Notes: generated by a model from the sequence alone, not told the origin. Counted from the first letter of the stretch, positions 1-7,010 are shown. The stretch is 15,249 nucleotides of DNA from Granulicella sp. (GCA_003133205.1 PKWK01000249.1:1-15249), one strand, 5' to 3'. Numbers and translations are program-made.

Positions 1-56
1 GCGTCAAGTAAATACCCCTATCGTCTTTTGATGTTGGCGTTGTCCGTCCTTTTTGC

Positions 57-82
57 TTGTCATTCCCGAAGGGAATCCCCTT
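57..82. repeat. dispersed GTCATTC-type repeat with small hairpin
   Basis: A TTGTCATTCCCGAAGGGAAT sequence contains the perfect inverted repeat ATTCCC-gaa-GGGAAT (62-76). The same GTCAT(T/C)C(C/T)...-G-GA opening occurs twice more in the window, inside the Fe-S oxidoreductase gene, so it looks like a degenerate member of one dispersed family. On the minus strand it lies just beyond the deaminase gene and its heptamer array, and could act as a weak terminator hairpin. There is no clean T-tract next to the stem. Confidence 0.5.
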
Positions 83-94
83 TGCCGCCTTTAC

Positions 95-118
95 TTACCA
101 CTGACCACTCGCCACTCT
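95..118 (-). repeat. short heptamer array after the deaminase stop
   Basis: Read on the minus strand, directly after the TAG stop of the deaminase, are about three to four degenerate heptamers: AGTGGCG, AGTGGTC, AGTGGTA, then a decayed unit. They share the unit (A)GTGGTCA with the long array at 3759-3832 and the one at 657-702. No hairpin forms from the units themselves. Function is unknown. Confidence 0.65.
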
Positions 119-559
119 CTACTCCCCAATATCCTCGTTCCACACCTCAGGATGCGCGGCAATATACCCCGCCAACAACTCCCGGCAAGCCTCCGACTTG
201 AGGTCCACCACCTCCACCCCAGTCTCCCGCAGCCAGTCGATCCCGCCCTGGAACGTCTCGCTCTCGCCCACAATCAGCCGCCCGAATCCGAACTGCCGGA
301 TCAGCCCCGAGCAGTACCAGCACGGCGCCAGCGTCGTCACCATCGTCATCTTGCGATAGCTCCGCTGCCGCCCTGCCCGGCGGAACGCGTCCGTCTCACC
401 ATGCGCGCTCGGATCGCCTTCCTGCACCCGACGATTGTGCCCCGAGCCGACCAGCCGCCCGTCCGCGCCAAACACAGCCGCACCAATCGGAATTCCACCC
501 TCCGCAAGCCCGGCGCGCGCCTCTGCCAGCGCCACCTCCAGCATCTCCGCGTCGTTCAC
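119..559 (-). CDS. cytosine deaminase, yeast Fcy1-like
   Basis: A CDA-fold zinc-dependent deaminase of about 146 aa that probably hydrolyses cytosine to uracil and ammonia in pyrimidine salvage, in the cytoplasm. Visible motifs are HGE (His53 zinc ligand, Glu55 proton shuttle) and PCWYC (Cys80 and Cys83 zinc ligands), giving the one-His two-Cys zinc site. From memory, the EGGIPIG start region, the GRLIVGE segment after the zinc site and the terminal W-x-EDIGE closely match yeast Fcy1 (158 aa), which favours cytosine deaminase over TadA or guanine deaminase. I chose the GTG at 559 because GAGG lies 8 nt upstream. An upstream TTG at 592 is possible but has no spaced Shine-Dalgarno. It lies 145 bp after scpB on the same strand and ends in TAG followed by heptamer repeats. 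The substrate is inferred, not proven. Confidence 0.85.
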   Translation of the reverse strand: MNDAEMLEVALAEARAGLAEGGIPIGAAVFGADGRLVGSGHNRRVQEGDPSAHGETDAFRRAGRQRSYRKMTMVTTLAPCWYCSGLIRQFGFGRLIVGESETFQGGIDWLRETGVEVVDLKSEACRELLAGYIAAHPEVWNEDIGE

Positions 560-639
560 AGTCGAACCCTCGTGCCCCACGTCGAACCACAAACCTCAAA
601 CCATCCGGATTGTCGGCGGTGGATGCGTCCCCGGCTTGC

Positions 640-657
640 GCAGCGAATCATCGCTGC
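640..657. repeat. hairpin between scpB and the deaminase gene
   Basis: A perfect 7-bp inverted repeat GCAGCGA-4 nt-TCGCTGC lies just beyond the heptamer array that follows scpB in its direction of transcription. It could form a transcript hairpin, but no U-tract follows, so a terminator call is not supported. Confidence 0.45.
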
Positions 658-702
658 ACTGACCACTCACTTACCACTGATCACTTACCACTTACCACTC
701 GC
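657..702 (-). repeat. heptamer array after the scpB stop
   Basis: Starting about 2 nt after the scpB TAG stop, the minus strand reads GTGGTAA, GTGGTAA, GTGATCA, GTGGTAA, a truncated GTGA, GTGGTCA and a decaying unit. It is the same heptamer family as at 95-118 and 3759-3832 but more diverged, with TAA variants. It is followed by the hairpin at 640-657. Confidence 0.75.
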
Positions 703-704
703 CT

Positions 705-1805
705 CTATTCGCCGCTCTGGATCTCTGCTTCCTCAGCCGACGTGTTATCCGCATCGTCTGCAGCGTAGTTCGGCGGCAGCGACGACAGCCGCCCATCCAC
801 CGAAGCCTTGTCTTCGCTGGAAACGTTGTCCGCAGGTGCGCTCTCCTCGTCGACGGGCGCATACGCCTCCGTCTCCGGCCCTAGCTCCTCCGCCACGGTC
901 TCGGATGCGCTCGGTGCCGGCTGGTCGTGATCGCTCATCGCAATCTCCTCCTGCTCGGCCATCTGCCCCGCCATCTTCTCGAACTCTTCGATGCTCGGCA
1001 GCTCAGTCACGTCCTTCAGTCCAAACTTGATCAGAAACTCCTTGGTTGTCTTGTACAGAATCGGCCGCCCGATAACCTGCTTGCGCCCCGCGGTCGTAAT
1101 CAGCTTCCGCGCAATCAGCGAACCCAGCACGCCGCTCGAGTCCACCCCGCGAATCTCCGAAATCTCCGGCGACGTGACCGGCTGCTTGTACGCCACCACA
1201 GCCAGTGTCTCCAACGCCTGCAGCGTCAGCTTCAACGGCGGCTTCAGCGACTTCACAAACCCGCGCACCGCATCGTGATACTCCGGCTTGGTCGCAAATC
1301 GGAACCCGCCCGCAACCTCGCGAATCTCCAGACCACGCTCCGCATTCGCATAGTCCGCGACCAGCTCGTTCAGCATCTCGCGAAAGTACGCGCGCAGCCT
1401 ACCCGCCCGCACCTTCTCAGCGCGCGCCGCAGCCGCATCCGGAACTTCGTCCACCTGCTTCGGCAAATCAGCGGCCGCATCGGGCTCGCCACCATCAGGT
1501 GGCTCTGCCGCAGTCGCCTGCTCAGTTGCCCCAGCGACGCCACCGGCTGCCAGGGAACCCGCTTCTTCCGGCGAGACCGAATCCTCGCCCCCCGCAGCTT
1601 CAACCGAATCAGAGTCAGGCTCCGGCAGCGCTACCGTGTCCGCGGCCGCTTCAAGCTCCGCCTCAAGCAAGAGCGTCTGCTGTGCCGCGGCCGCCCGGTC
1701 CAACTCCGCTTGCGCCTCTTCCCCTAGCAGGCCCACCAGTTGCGCCAGCGTTACCGGCTCTTCCGACGCATAAATAACAGCTTCAATCTTTGCTTTCAGG
1801 CTCAT
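705..1805 (-). CDS. scpB: segregation and condensation protein ScpB, enlarged
   Basis: ScpB is a winged-helix (kite) subunit of the bacterial SMC-ScpAB condensin. It dimerises and binds ScpA to gate the SMC ring during chromosome segregation. The first about 30 residues (SLKAKIEAVIYASEEPVTL) are the usual ScpB start. Residues 136-265 carry the rest of the fold, including TLQALETLAVVAYKQPVT, SPEISEIRGVDSSGVLGSL and the GRPILYKTT segment. The usual family length is about 180-220 aa, but this is 366 aa. An Ala/Glu/Pro-rich, strongly acidic stretch (about residues 31-132) is spliced between the first helices and the long helix of the N-terminal winged helix, and an acidic tail of about 75 residues follows residue 290. 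The ATG is the only good start, since an in-frame TGA lies four codons upstream; its Shine-Dalgarno is weak. scpA lies about 2 kb upstream on the same strand, separated by a PiT gene. Confidence 0.93.
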   Translation of the reverse strand: MSLKAKIEAVIYASEEPVTLAQLVGLLGEEAQAELDRAAAAQQTLLLEAELEAAADTVALPEPDSDSVEAAGGEDSVSPEEAGSLAAGGVAGATEQATAAEPPDGGEPDAAADLPKQVDEVPDAAAARAEKVRAGRLRAYFREMLNELVADYANAERGLEIREVAGGFRFATKPEYHDAVRGFVKSLKPPLKLTLQALETLAVVAYKQPVTSPEISEIRGVDSSGVLGSLIARKLITTAGRKQVIGRPILYKTTKEFLIKFGLKDVTELPSIEEFEKMAGQMAEQEEIAMSDHDQPAPSASETVAEELGPETEAYAPVDEESAPADNVSSEDKASVDGRLSSLPPNYAADDADNTSAEEAEIQSGE

Positions 1806-1865
1806 AAATGTCAGTCATAAGCATACCAACCCAGCGACCTGTGCGCTCGAAACAAGAATCCAAAG

Positions 1866-1903
1866 TCTCTGATCGGTGCTCGTTGGTGTTTATCGGTGTT
1901 AAG
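1866..1903. repeat. degenerate ATCGGTGTT-type intergenic repeat
   Basis: Between the PiT stop and scpB, units ATCGGTGCTCG, TTGGTGTTT and ATCGGTGTT follow each other at 9-11 bp spacing. On the minus strand they read AACACCGATAAACACC and similar. This resembles a family of intergenic repeats of the AACACCGATGAACACCGAT type found in many environmental bacterial genomes (recollection, not searched). The 114 bp PiT-scpB gap holds no other feature I can support. Confidence 0.55.
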
Positions 1904-1919
1904 CCTTTTCCACAGCCAC

Positions 1920-3527
1920 TCACCGTGCCAGCGTGTTGAACACCCAGAACAACCCACCCGAAAGCAGCGCCGCCGCCGGCAGCGTAAACAGCCAGGCCGC
2001 CCCGATGTTGCGAAGCGTCGCCCGCTGCAGCCCACTCCGGTTCGCCGCCATCGTCCCCGCCACGCTCGAGCTCAGCACATGCGTCGTCGACACCGGCAAG
2101 CCGTATATGCCCGCCCCGAGAATCGTCACCATCGCGACCAGTTGCGCCGAAGCACCCTGCGCATACGTCATGCGCGTCTTGCCAATCTTCTCGCCCACCG
2201 TCACGACGATTCGCCGCCACCCAATCATCGTCCCCAGCCCAAGCGCCAGCGCCACCGCAACCTTCACCCAGGTAGGAATGAACTTCGTCGATTTGGTCAG
2301 GAAGCCCTGGTAGTCGGTCAACACTGCGATGTCCGCTTCCGACATCGACGGCCCGCCGCGTTTCGCCATCAACTGCAGCGTCTCGCTCGCCAGGTACATC
2401 TGGTTCCGCACATTCGCATGCATCCCCTGCGGCACACCCGCCAGCGTCCCATACTCAACCGCCTCGTTGCGGATGTTGAGCACCATGTCACGCAACGCCA
2501 CAATCACGCCCGGCTCATACTCCTTCGTGCTGACGAAGTTCTCCAGTTCCTTCCCAGCGTCCGGCGGATCAACGCTCGGATCCACATAGTGATCCAACAC
2601 GCCGGCCGCCTGGGTCGACGCAACCGCGAACGTCTGTACCTGGCCCGCACCCATCGCGTGGTTCAGCGCATACGCCGTCGGCACCGTGCCCACCAGGATC
2701 AGCATGATCAGCCCCATGCCTTTTTGCCCGTCATTCGATCCATGCGCGTAGCTCACTCCGCCGCACGTCAGGATCAACAGCGCCCGAATATACAACGGTG
2801 GCGGAGCCATTCCCTTAGGAGCCTCAAACAGCCGTGGGTCCCTCGCCACAAACTTGAACACCAGAAACACCAGCGCCGCCACGCTGAATCCCACCAGCGG
2901 CGAGATCAGCAACGCCTTGAAAACCTTCTCGACCTGCTCCCAGTCCACCCCAGCGGTGCCCGACTTCCCCTGCATGATCTGGAACGTAACACCCACACCC
3001 AGGATCGAACCAATCATCGTGTGCGAGCTCGACGCCGGCAGCCCCCGGTACCACGTCACCAGGTTCCACAGGATCGCCGCCACCAGCAGCGCAAAGATCA
3101 TCGCAAAGCCCGATCCCCTGTCCGCCTTCAAGATCAGTTCCACCGGCAGCAGCGAGATGATCGCAAAGGCCACTGTCCCCGAGCTCAGCAGCACGCCCAC
3201 AAAATTCAGAATCCCCGAATAGACGACTGCAACATGCGGATCAAGAGAGTTGGTGTAAATCACTGTTGCAACAGCGTTCGCCGTATCGTGAAACCCATTC
3301 ACAAACTCGAACCCAAGCGCAATCACCAGCGCCAGCCCAAGCAGAAGATACGGAACCAGGCTCACATTGTGGACGACCGAGAGGTCTCCCCAAAGTTGAG
3401 CGGCGATGTAAATCACCCCACCCGCAAGCAATAGTGCAAAAACGGCTTTGCCAATGATTCCGGGAGATGAATTCTTCAGCTCTTCATCGAGAATCGTGGG
3501 CTGAGGCAGTGTGGCAGGCGTAGCCAA
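1920..3527 (-). CDS. PiT-family inorganic phosphate transporter
   Basis: Low-affinity inorganic phosphate permease of the PiT family (Pit/PHO-4), normally a metal-phosphate:proton symporter of the inner membrane. At 535 aa it is near PitA size (about 500). Inverted-repeat signatures are visible: NGFHDTANAVATVIYT (77-92) with the SSSHTMIG segment (166-173), and SYAHGSNDGQKGMGLI (259-274) with GLPVSTTHVLSSSVAG near the C-terminus. About ten hydrophobic segments alternate with a roughly 130-residue soluble central loop (about 305-435). The TTG start at 3527 has AGGTGA four nt upstream, and no ATG occurs before the first signature. No PhoU-like (DUF47) partner gene adjoins it, unlike many PiT genes. 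It sits between scpA and scpB, with about 310 bp of upstream DNA that probably holds its own promoter. Confidence 0.93.
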   Translation of the reverse strand: MATPATLPQPTILDEELKNSSPGIIGKAVFALLLAGGVIYIAAQLWGDLSVVHNVSLVPYLLLGLALVIALGFEFVNGFHDTANAVATVIYTNSLDPHVAVVYSGILNFVGVLLSSGTVAFAIISLLPVELILKADRGSGFAMIFALLVAAILWNLVTWYRGLPASSSHTMIGSILGVGVTFQIMQGKSGTAGVDWEQVEKVFKALLISPLVGFSVAALVFLVFKFVARDPRLFEAPKGMAPPPLYIRALLILTCGGVSYAHGSNDGQKGMGLIMLILVGTVPTAYALNHAMGAGQVQTFAVASTQAAGVLDHYVDPSVDPPDAGKELENFVSTKEYEPGVIVALRDMVLNIRNEAVEYGTLAGVPQGMHANVRNQMYLASETLQLMAKRGGPSMSEADIAVLTDYQGFLTKSTKFIPTWVKVAVALALGLGTMIGWRRIVVTVGEKIGKTRMTYAQGASAQLVAMVTILGAGIYGLPVSTTHVLSSSVAGTMAANRSGLQRATLRNIGAAWLFTLPAAALLSGGLFWVFNTLAR

Positions 3528-3576
3528 GGATCACCTAACTTGAAATGCTGCTCCTCAGCCAAGCTACGCCATTCAC

Positions 3577-3594
3577 ACGCCAGAAATGTTACAG
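3577..3594 (-). promoter_or_regulatory. possible Pho-box-like direct repeat upstream of PiT
   Basis: On the minus strand, CTGTAAC and CTGGCGT stand 11 bp apart, start to start, about 50 bp upstream of the PiT start. Known PhoB boxes are two CTGTCAT-like half-sites with 11 bp periodicity. Spacing fits, but only 11 of 18 positions match the E. coli consensus, so this is a weak, context-driven candidate. Confidence 0.22.
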
Positions 3595-3712
3595 CCCCGT
3601 GAAAGATTCACCCTTCCCCCGCTGAAAAACAGGTCCATTACCCGACCTAAATCCCAAATCCTCATGGGTTTACGTCACGCCGCCGCTTCCGCGCAAATCA
3701 ATTCCAAGCAAA

Positions 3713-3745
3713 GGCGAATATCGCCCACCTAAACCGAATATCGCC
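3713..3745. promoter_or_regulatory. paired CGAATATCGCC direct repeats, possible operator
   Basis: CGAATATCGCC occurs exactly at 3715-3725 and 3735-3745, a 20 bp offset of about two helical turns. The first copy extends to the hyphenated palindrome GGCGA-ATA-TCGCC (3713-3725). The pair lies between scpA and PiT, about 190 bp upstream of the PiT start. The same-face spacing suits a dimeric regulator, but no regulator is identifiable. Confidence 0.35.
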
Positions 3746-3758
3746 ACAAACGGAGCAT

Positions 3759-3832
3759 CTGACCACTGACCACTGACCACTGACCACTGACCACTGACCA
3801 CTGACCACTGACCACTGACCACTGACCACTGA
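3759..3832 (-). repeat. perfect heptamer tandem array after the scpA stop
   Basis: Ten exact copies of CTGACCA plus CTGA on the plus strand; in scpA orientation the unit is GTGGTCA or a rotation of it. The array starts 5 nt after the scpA TAG. Because 7 and 3 share no factor, each 21 nt (three heptamers) spells the same seven codons in any frame (V-V-S-G-Q-W-S). In scpA orientation it contains no stop, while the opposite strand meets TGA once every 21 nt in every frame. It shares its unit with the diverged arrays at 95-118 and 657-702. The perfect homogeneity suggests recent expansion by slippage. Confidence 0.95.
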
Positions 3833-3837
3833 AAATC

Positions 3838-4851
3838 CTACCGCCAGTCGTCCCGCGCCTGCGCCTGTTCCGCAAACACCCGATCGAAGTCGTCCGTCTT
3901 TTTGATCAGAATGTCGCCCAACTGATTCGGCTGGTGCAGCAGCACCGCCTGCAATCGCACCAACTCCAGCATCGCCAGAAACATACAGATCAGCGCCCGC
4001 TCCGAATGCGTGCTGTGCAGCAATCGCCGCAAGCTCACTGGCCGGTCCTCCATCAGCAGACGCCGTTTCACGTAGTCGATCATCTGCGCGACCGTCACCG
4101 CCTCCTCGTCCACGTTCAGCACAGGCCGCTCGCGAAGCCGCTGCAACACTTCCTGGAACACCCGCACCAGGTCGACCGTATCGGCCGCAATCTCCTGCTC
4201 CATCCCAGCGGCCGCACCTTCGTTCCCCGCCTGTTCACGCAGGAACTCGCGCATCCCAGGCTTCGACCACGTCGCCTCTTCGATCTGCTGTTTCTGCCGC
4301 AACATCTGCGCGGCCGCCTTGAACCGCTCATGCTCCAGCAGTCGCTCCACCAACTCTCGCCGCGGGTCTTCTGCATCCGCCCCCGTCACATCCGAAGGAT
4401 CGCGCGGCAGCAGCGTCTTCGACTTGATGTGGATCAGCAGCGACGCCATGTAGATAAACTCGCCCGCCGCATCCACGTCCGTCTGCTTCAACTGGTGGCA
4501 GTAGTCCAGAAACTGCGCCGTGATCAGCGCAATCGGAATGTCGTAGATATCGATATTCTGCTTGCGGATCAAGTCCAGCAAAAGGTCCAGCGGCCCGTCG
4601 TACACCTGCCCCACCGTAACCGAAAACGGCGACTGCGAAGCCTCTTCCTTCCCCGCATCCTTAGCCGCCCCACCGCTACCGCCGCGCTTCGGCTCCGGCA
4701 CCGGAGCAATCACCGGCCCCGGCCGCAACGCAAACGGCTCCGCCACCGGCGCAAGCACTTCGTCGGCCGCAGCGGCAGAGCCCGTCGTCTCCGGCGTCTC
4801 AGTGTTCCCGTTCTCCTGTATCTCTTCGTGCATCCGGCTCTCTTCGTTCAT
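3838..4851 (-). CDS. scpA: segregation and condensation protein ScpA
   Basis: ScpA is the kleisin of SMC-ScpAB condensin and bridges the SMC head and neck, with ScpB bound to its middle. The core begins near residue 76 with FSVTVGQVYDGPLDLLLDLI, followed by DIYDIPIALITAQFL and FIYMASLLIHIKSKTLLP, all typical of the N-terminal helical domain. The C-terminal winged helix covers about 250-325 (ALICMFLAMLELVRLQAVLLHQ). At 337 aa it is longer than the usual roughly 250 aa because of a Pro/Ala/Glu-rich N-terminal extension of about 75 residues that is probably disordered. The ATG overlaps the trpS stop as ATGA (4848-4851), so the two are translationally coupled. A later start near residue 75 would give a family-typical length, but the coupled ATG is favoured. 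It ends in TAG next to the heptamer array. Confidence 0.94.
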   Translation of the reverse strand: MNEESRMHEEIQENGNTETPETTGSAAAADEVLAPVAEPFALRPGPVIAPVPEPKRGGSGGAAKDAGKEEASQSPFSVTVGQVYDGPLDLLLDLIRKQNIDIYDIPIALITAQFLDYCHQLKQTDVDAAGEFIYMASLLIHIKSKTLLPRDPSDVTGADAEDPRRELVERLLEHERFKAAAQMLRQKQQIEEATWSKPGMREFLREQAGNEGAAAGMEQEIAADTVDLVRVFQEVLQRLRERPVLNVDEEAVTVAQMIDYVKRRLLMEDRPVSLRRLLHSTHSERALICMFLAMLELVRLQAVLLHQPNQLGDILIKKTDDFDRVFAEQAQARDDWR

Positions 4852-5975
4852 CGCCTCGTAAGCCCCACTGCGGTAAACACCTGCCGCATCGTTACCATCG
4901 CGCGCCCATTCGCGCGAAACTCTCCCTCATCCAGAATCGCATCCACCTCGTCCGGGTTCGCTTCGTAGTACCGCCGCCGCTCCTGGATCGGTGCGAGTTC
5001 CCGCACCACGCCGTCCGCCAGCCATCCCTTGCACTGGATGCACCCGATCCCCGCAGTCCTACATCCTTCCGCCGCCTGCGCCTGCACCTCTTCGGTCGAG
5101 AAGACCTTGTGCAGATCGAACACCGGGCACACGTCAGGATTTCCCGGATCGGTCCGCCGCACCCGCGCCGGATCGGTCACCATCGTCTTCAGCTTCGCGC
5201 GCACATCCGCCTCAGGCTCCGAGAGCAGAATCGTATTTCCATAACTCTTCGACATCTTCCGCCCATCCGTCCCCGGCAGCTTCGGACTCGGCGTCAGCAA
5301 CACCTGCGGCTCCGGCAGAATCTGTCGCACATCCGTCGCCTGTTCCAACTCCGCCAGCCGCTCCTTGTCGGAGATGTGGCCGGACTTCGCGCCCGCAGCC
5401 GCAGCGCGCTTGCTGCCGTAGAGATGATTGAACCGCCGCGCAATCTCCCGCGTGATCTCCACGTGCGCCGCCTGGTCCTGCCCGACGGGAACCAGATCCG
5501 CCTGGTAGACAAGAATGTCCGCGGACTGCAGCACCGGGTAGCCCAGAAACCCGATCGTCGCCAGGTCCTTCTCTTTCAACTGCTCCTGCTGGTCCTTGTA
5601 GGTCGGCACACGCTCCAGCCAACTCAGCGGCGTAATCATCTCCAGCAGCGAGTTCAGCACGAAGTGCGATGGCACCTCACTCTGCAGAAAGATGGTGGAT
5701 TTTTTCCGGTCGAGCCCGGCCGCCAGAAAGTCCAGCGCAACCTCGCGCACGTTCTCCCGCAGTAGGTTCGTATCGGCGTAGTCCGTCGTCAGCGCGTGGT
5801 AGTCCGCGATGAAGAAGAAGCACTCATACTTGGGCGAGCCGTCCGGATTCGTCGCGTTCTGCAACTCCACCCAGTTCTTCAGCGCGCCCATGTAGTTGCC
5901 CAGGTGCAGCTTGCCTGTCGGGCGCATGCCGCTCAATACGCGCTTGCGCGCCGGAATTTTCGTCTCTTCGCTCAT
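4848..5975 (-). CDS. trpS: tryptophanyl-tRNA synthetase with probable Fe-S site
   Basis: Class I aminoacyl-tRNA synthetase charging tRNA-Trp in the cytoplasm; 375 aa, slightly longer than the usual roughly 330. The HIGH-type motif is the HLGN in RPTGKLHLGNY (18-28), and KMSKS is intact at 240-244. PVGQDQAAHVEITREIARRF (163-182) is the usual Trp-binding region. A roughly 30-residue insertion (about 190-220) precedes the KMSKS loop. The C-terminal anticodon-binding half carries Cys283, Cys305, Cys312 and Cys315, spaced C-x21-C-x6-C-x2-C. This is one residue short of the C-x22-C-x6-C-x2-C iron-sulfur motif described for Thermotoga TrpRS, so a [4Fe-4S] cluster near the anticodon site is likely. 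It lies 38 bp after the M50 protease gene and overlaps scpA by 4 bp, consistent with one operon. The Shine-Dalgarno is weak. Confidence 0.96.
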   Translation of the reverse strand: MSEETKIPARKRVLSGMRPTGKLHLGNYMGALKNWVELQNATNPDGSPKYECFFFIADYHALTTDYADTNLLRENVREVALDFLAAGLDRKKSTIFLQSEVPSHFVLNSLLEMITPLSWLERVPTYKDQQEQLKEKDLATIGFLGYPVLQSADILVYQADLVPVGQDQAAHVEITREIARRFNHLYGSKRAAAAGAKSGHISDKERLAELEQATDVRQILPEPQVLLTPSPKLPGTDGRKMSKSYGNTILLSEPEADVRAKLKTMVTDPARVRRTDPGNPDVCPVFDLHKVFSTEEVQAQAAEGCRTAGIGCIQCKGWLADGVVRELAPIQERRRYYEANPDEVDAILDEGEFRANGRAMVTMRQVFTAVGLTRR

Positions 5976-6013
5976 TCTCGTCTCAATTAGGAAGGGTACA
6001 GGATTGCGGCGCC

Positions 6014-6706
6014 CTACAGCACATCCAGCAGCCGGTTGAAGACATCCAGCAGAGGGTAGTAGAACGCGGCGATGAATCTCCCGCCAAGCAGGAAGATCAC
6101 GATCAGGCCGTACATTCCAATCTGGTTGTAAACCTTCTCCGCTTCATACGGCAGGAAGTTGCGCAGAACGTGGCTGCCATCGAGCGGAGGAATAGGAAAA
6201 AGGTTGAAGACAAACAGCAGCAGGTTGATGGTCACACCGTAATACAGCAACAGCGCAGCCGGAAACAGCCGCAGACCGGTCGGATCGACGCCCGGAACAC
6301 GATCCGCCATGTCCATGGCAGCGCCAATCGACTGAGCTCCGCCCGCGTGCTTGAACACCACCAGCAGAATCAGCGCCACCGTCGCCATCGCCAGATTGCT
6401 CGCCGGCCCGGCCAACGAAACTAGAATATCGTCGCGCCGGACCTTCTTGAAGTTCCGCAACGTCACCGGGCAAGGCTTTGCCCAGCCAATCAGAAACCCG
6501 CCGAAGTACAACGACATCAGCGGCACCGCCACCGAACCCCACGGATCCATGTGCTTCATCGGGTTCAACGTCACCCGCCCCAGCATGTAGGCCGTCGGGT
6601 CTCCCAGTCGCATCGCGACATAGGCGTGCGCGCTCTCATGCACCGAGAACGCCAGCACCAGCACAACCACCTGAAACAAAATCAAAATAAGCTCTTGCTG
6701 ATTCAT
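6014..6706 (-). CDS. M50 site-2 zinc metalloprotease, membrane
   Basis: Intramembrane zinc protease of the site-2/M50 rhomboid-unrelated family, class B-like, cutting transmembrane or membrane-proximal substrates within the bilayer. The 230 aa chain has HESAH (HExxH, about residues 23-27) inside the first hydrophobic helix. It also has SLAGPASNLAMA mid-chain and NLFPIPPLDGSHVL (about 167-180), the conserved NPDG-like motif supplying the third zinc ligand. About five to six hydrophobic segments are visible, with no PDZ domain. The start follows AGAGG almost directly, and a better-spaced GGAGG lies about 20 nt upstream, so the translation signal is unclear. It is first in the M50-trpS-scpA run; an M50 gene beside trpS and scpA is a recurrent arrangement in acidobacteria (recollection). 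The substrate is unknown. Confidence 0.92.
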   Translation of the reverse strand: MNQQELILILFQVVVLVLAFSVHESAHAYVAMRLGDPTAYMLGRVTLNPMKHMDPWGSVAVPLMSLYFGGFLIGWAKPCPVTLRNFKKVRRDDILVSLAGPASNLAMATVALILLVVFKHAGGAQSIGAAMDMADRVPGVDPTGLRLFPAALLLYYGVTINLLLFVFNLFPIPPLDGSHVLRNFLPYEAEKVYNQIGMYGLIVIFLLGGRFIAAFYYPLLDVFNRLLDVL

Positions 6707-6763
6707 CCTCTACGCCCGCTCATCCCTCCAGTCTACCGAATCCCGCCCCCACCCACCGGGTAG

Positions 6764-6799
6764 CGGGTGCCCCACATCTCGCTCCTGAGATGTGGGCAG
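6764..6799. repeat. GGTGCCCCACATCTC hairpin repeat, copy 1
   Basis: A perfect 10-bp stem CCCACATCTC / GAGATGTGGG (6771-6780 and 6787-6796) with a 6 nt loop is preceded by GGGTG. The same stem and flank recur at 11568-11603, and a related GGGTGCCCCA stem at 14058-14101. The copy here lies upstream of the M50 gene, so it is not simply a terminator for a neighbour. Confidence 0.85.
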
Positions 6800-6848
6800 G
6801 AGCACCATGCACTCGCCCGGACGCCGCTGAAAAATCTCTTCGGATTAG

Positions 6849-7010
6849 CGTGGGGCTTTAGACGCTGCTGAAAAGTCGCCTCTGAGATAGGCCGGGACTT
6901 TAGTCCCGGCATAACCGACTCAGAATCAATAAGGGCTTTAGCCCCCGGGATATGCTTTCTGCGCTTTCAGTTCTGACACTCCCTTTTTCAGCACCCTCTT
7001 TAGCCCCACG
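6849..7010. mobile_element. MITE-like element with inverted ends and inner palindromes
   Basis: Inverted arms of about 27-28 nt, at 6849-6875 and 6983-7010, match at about 24 of 28 positions (CGTGGGGCT...TGCTGAAAA). Between them lie two shorter palindromes: GCCGGGACT-TT-AGTCCCGGC (6891-6910, perfect 9-bp stem) and GGGCT-TT-AGCCC (6933-6944). A third, GGGGC-TTA-GCCCC (7031-7043), lies just outside the right arm. GGGCTTTAGCCC palindromes are typical dispersed repeats of acidobacterial genomes (recollection). No coding potential is credible in the roughly 160 bp. No target-site duplication was identified. Confidence 0.55.

Noticed and set aside
53..1030. A 325-codon plus-strand open frame, and similar long frames at 1896-3434 and 12996-14114
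   Set aside because: They lie opposite or out of frame with clear genes, are Arg/Pro/His-rich, and reflect the high GC at third codon positions.
1783..2220. Minus-strand frame covering the PiT C-terminus and the intergenic repeat
   Set aside because: It is out of frame with the intact PiT gene, and its C-terminal part is translated ATCGGTGTT-type repeat.
3759..3832. CRISPR array or replication iterons
   Set aside because: The repeats are 7 bp with no spacers, and there are no cas or replication-initiator genes. Iterons are usually about 17-22 bp.
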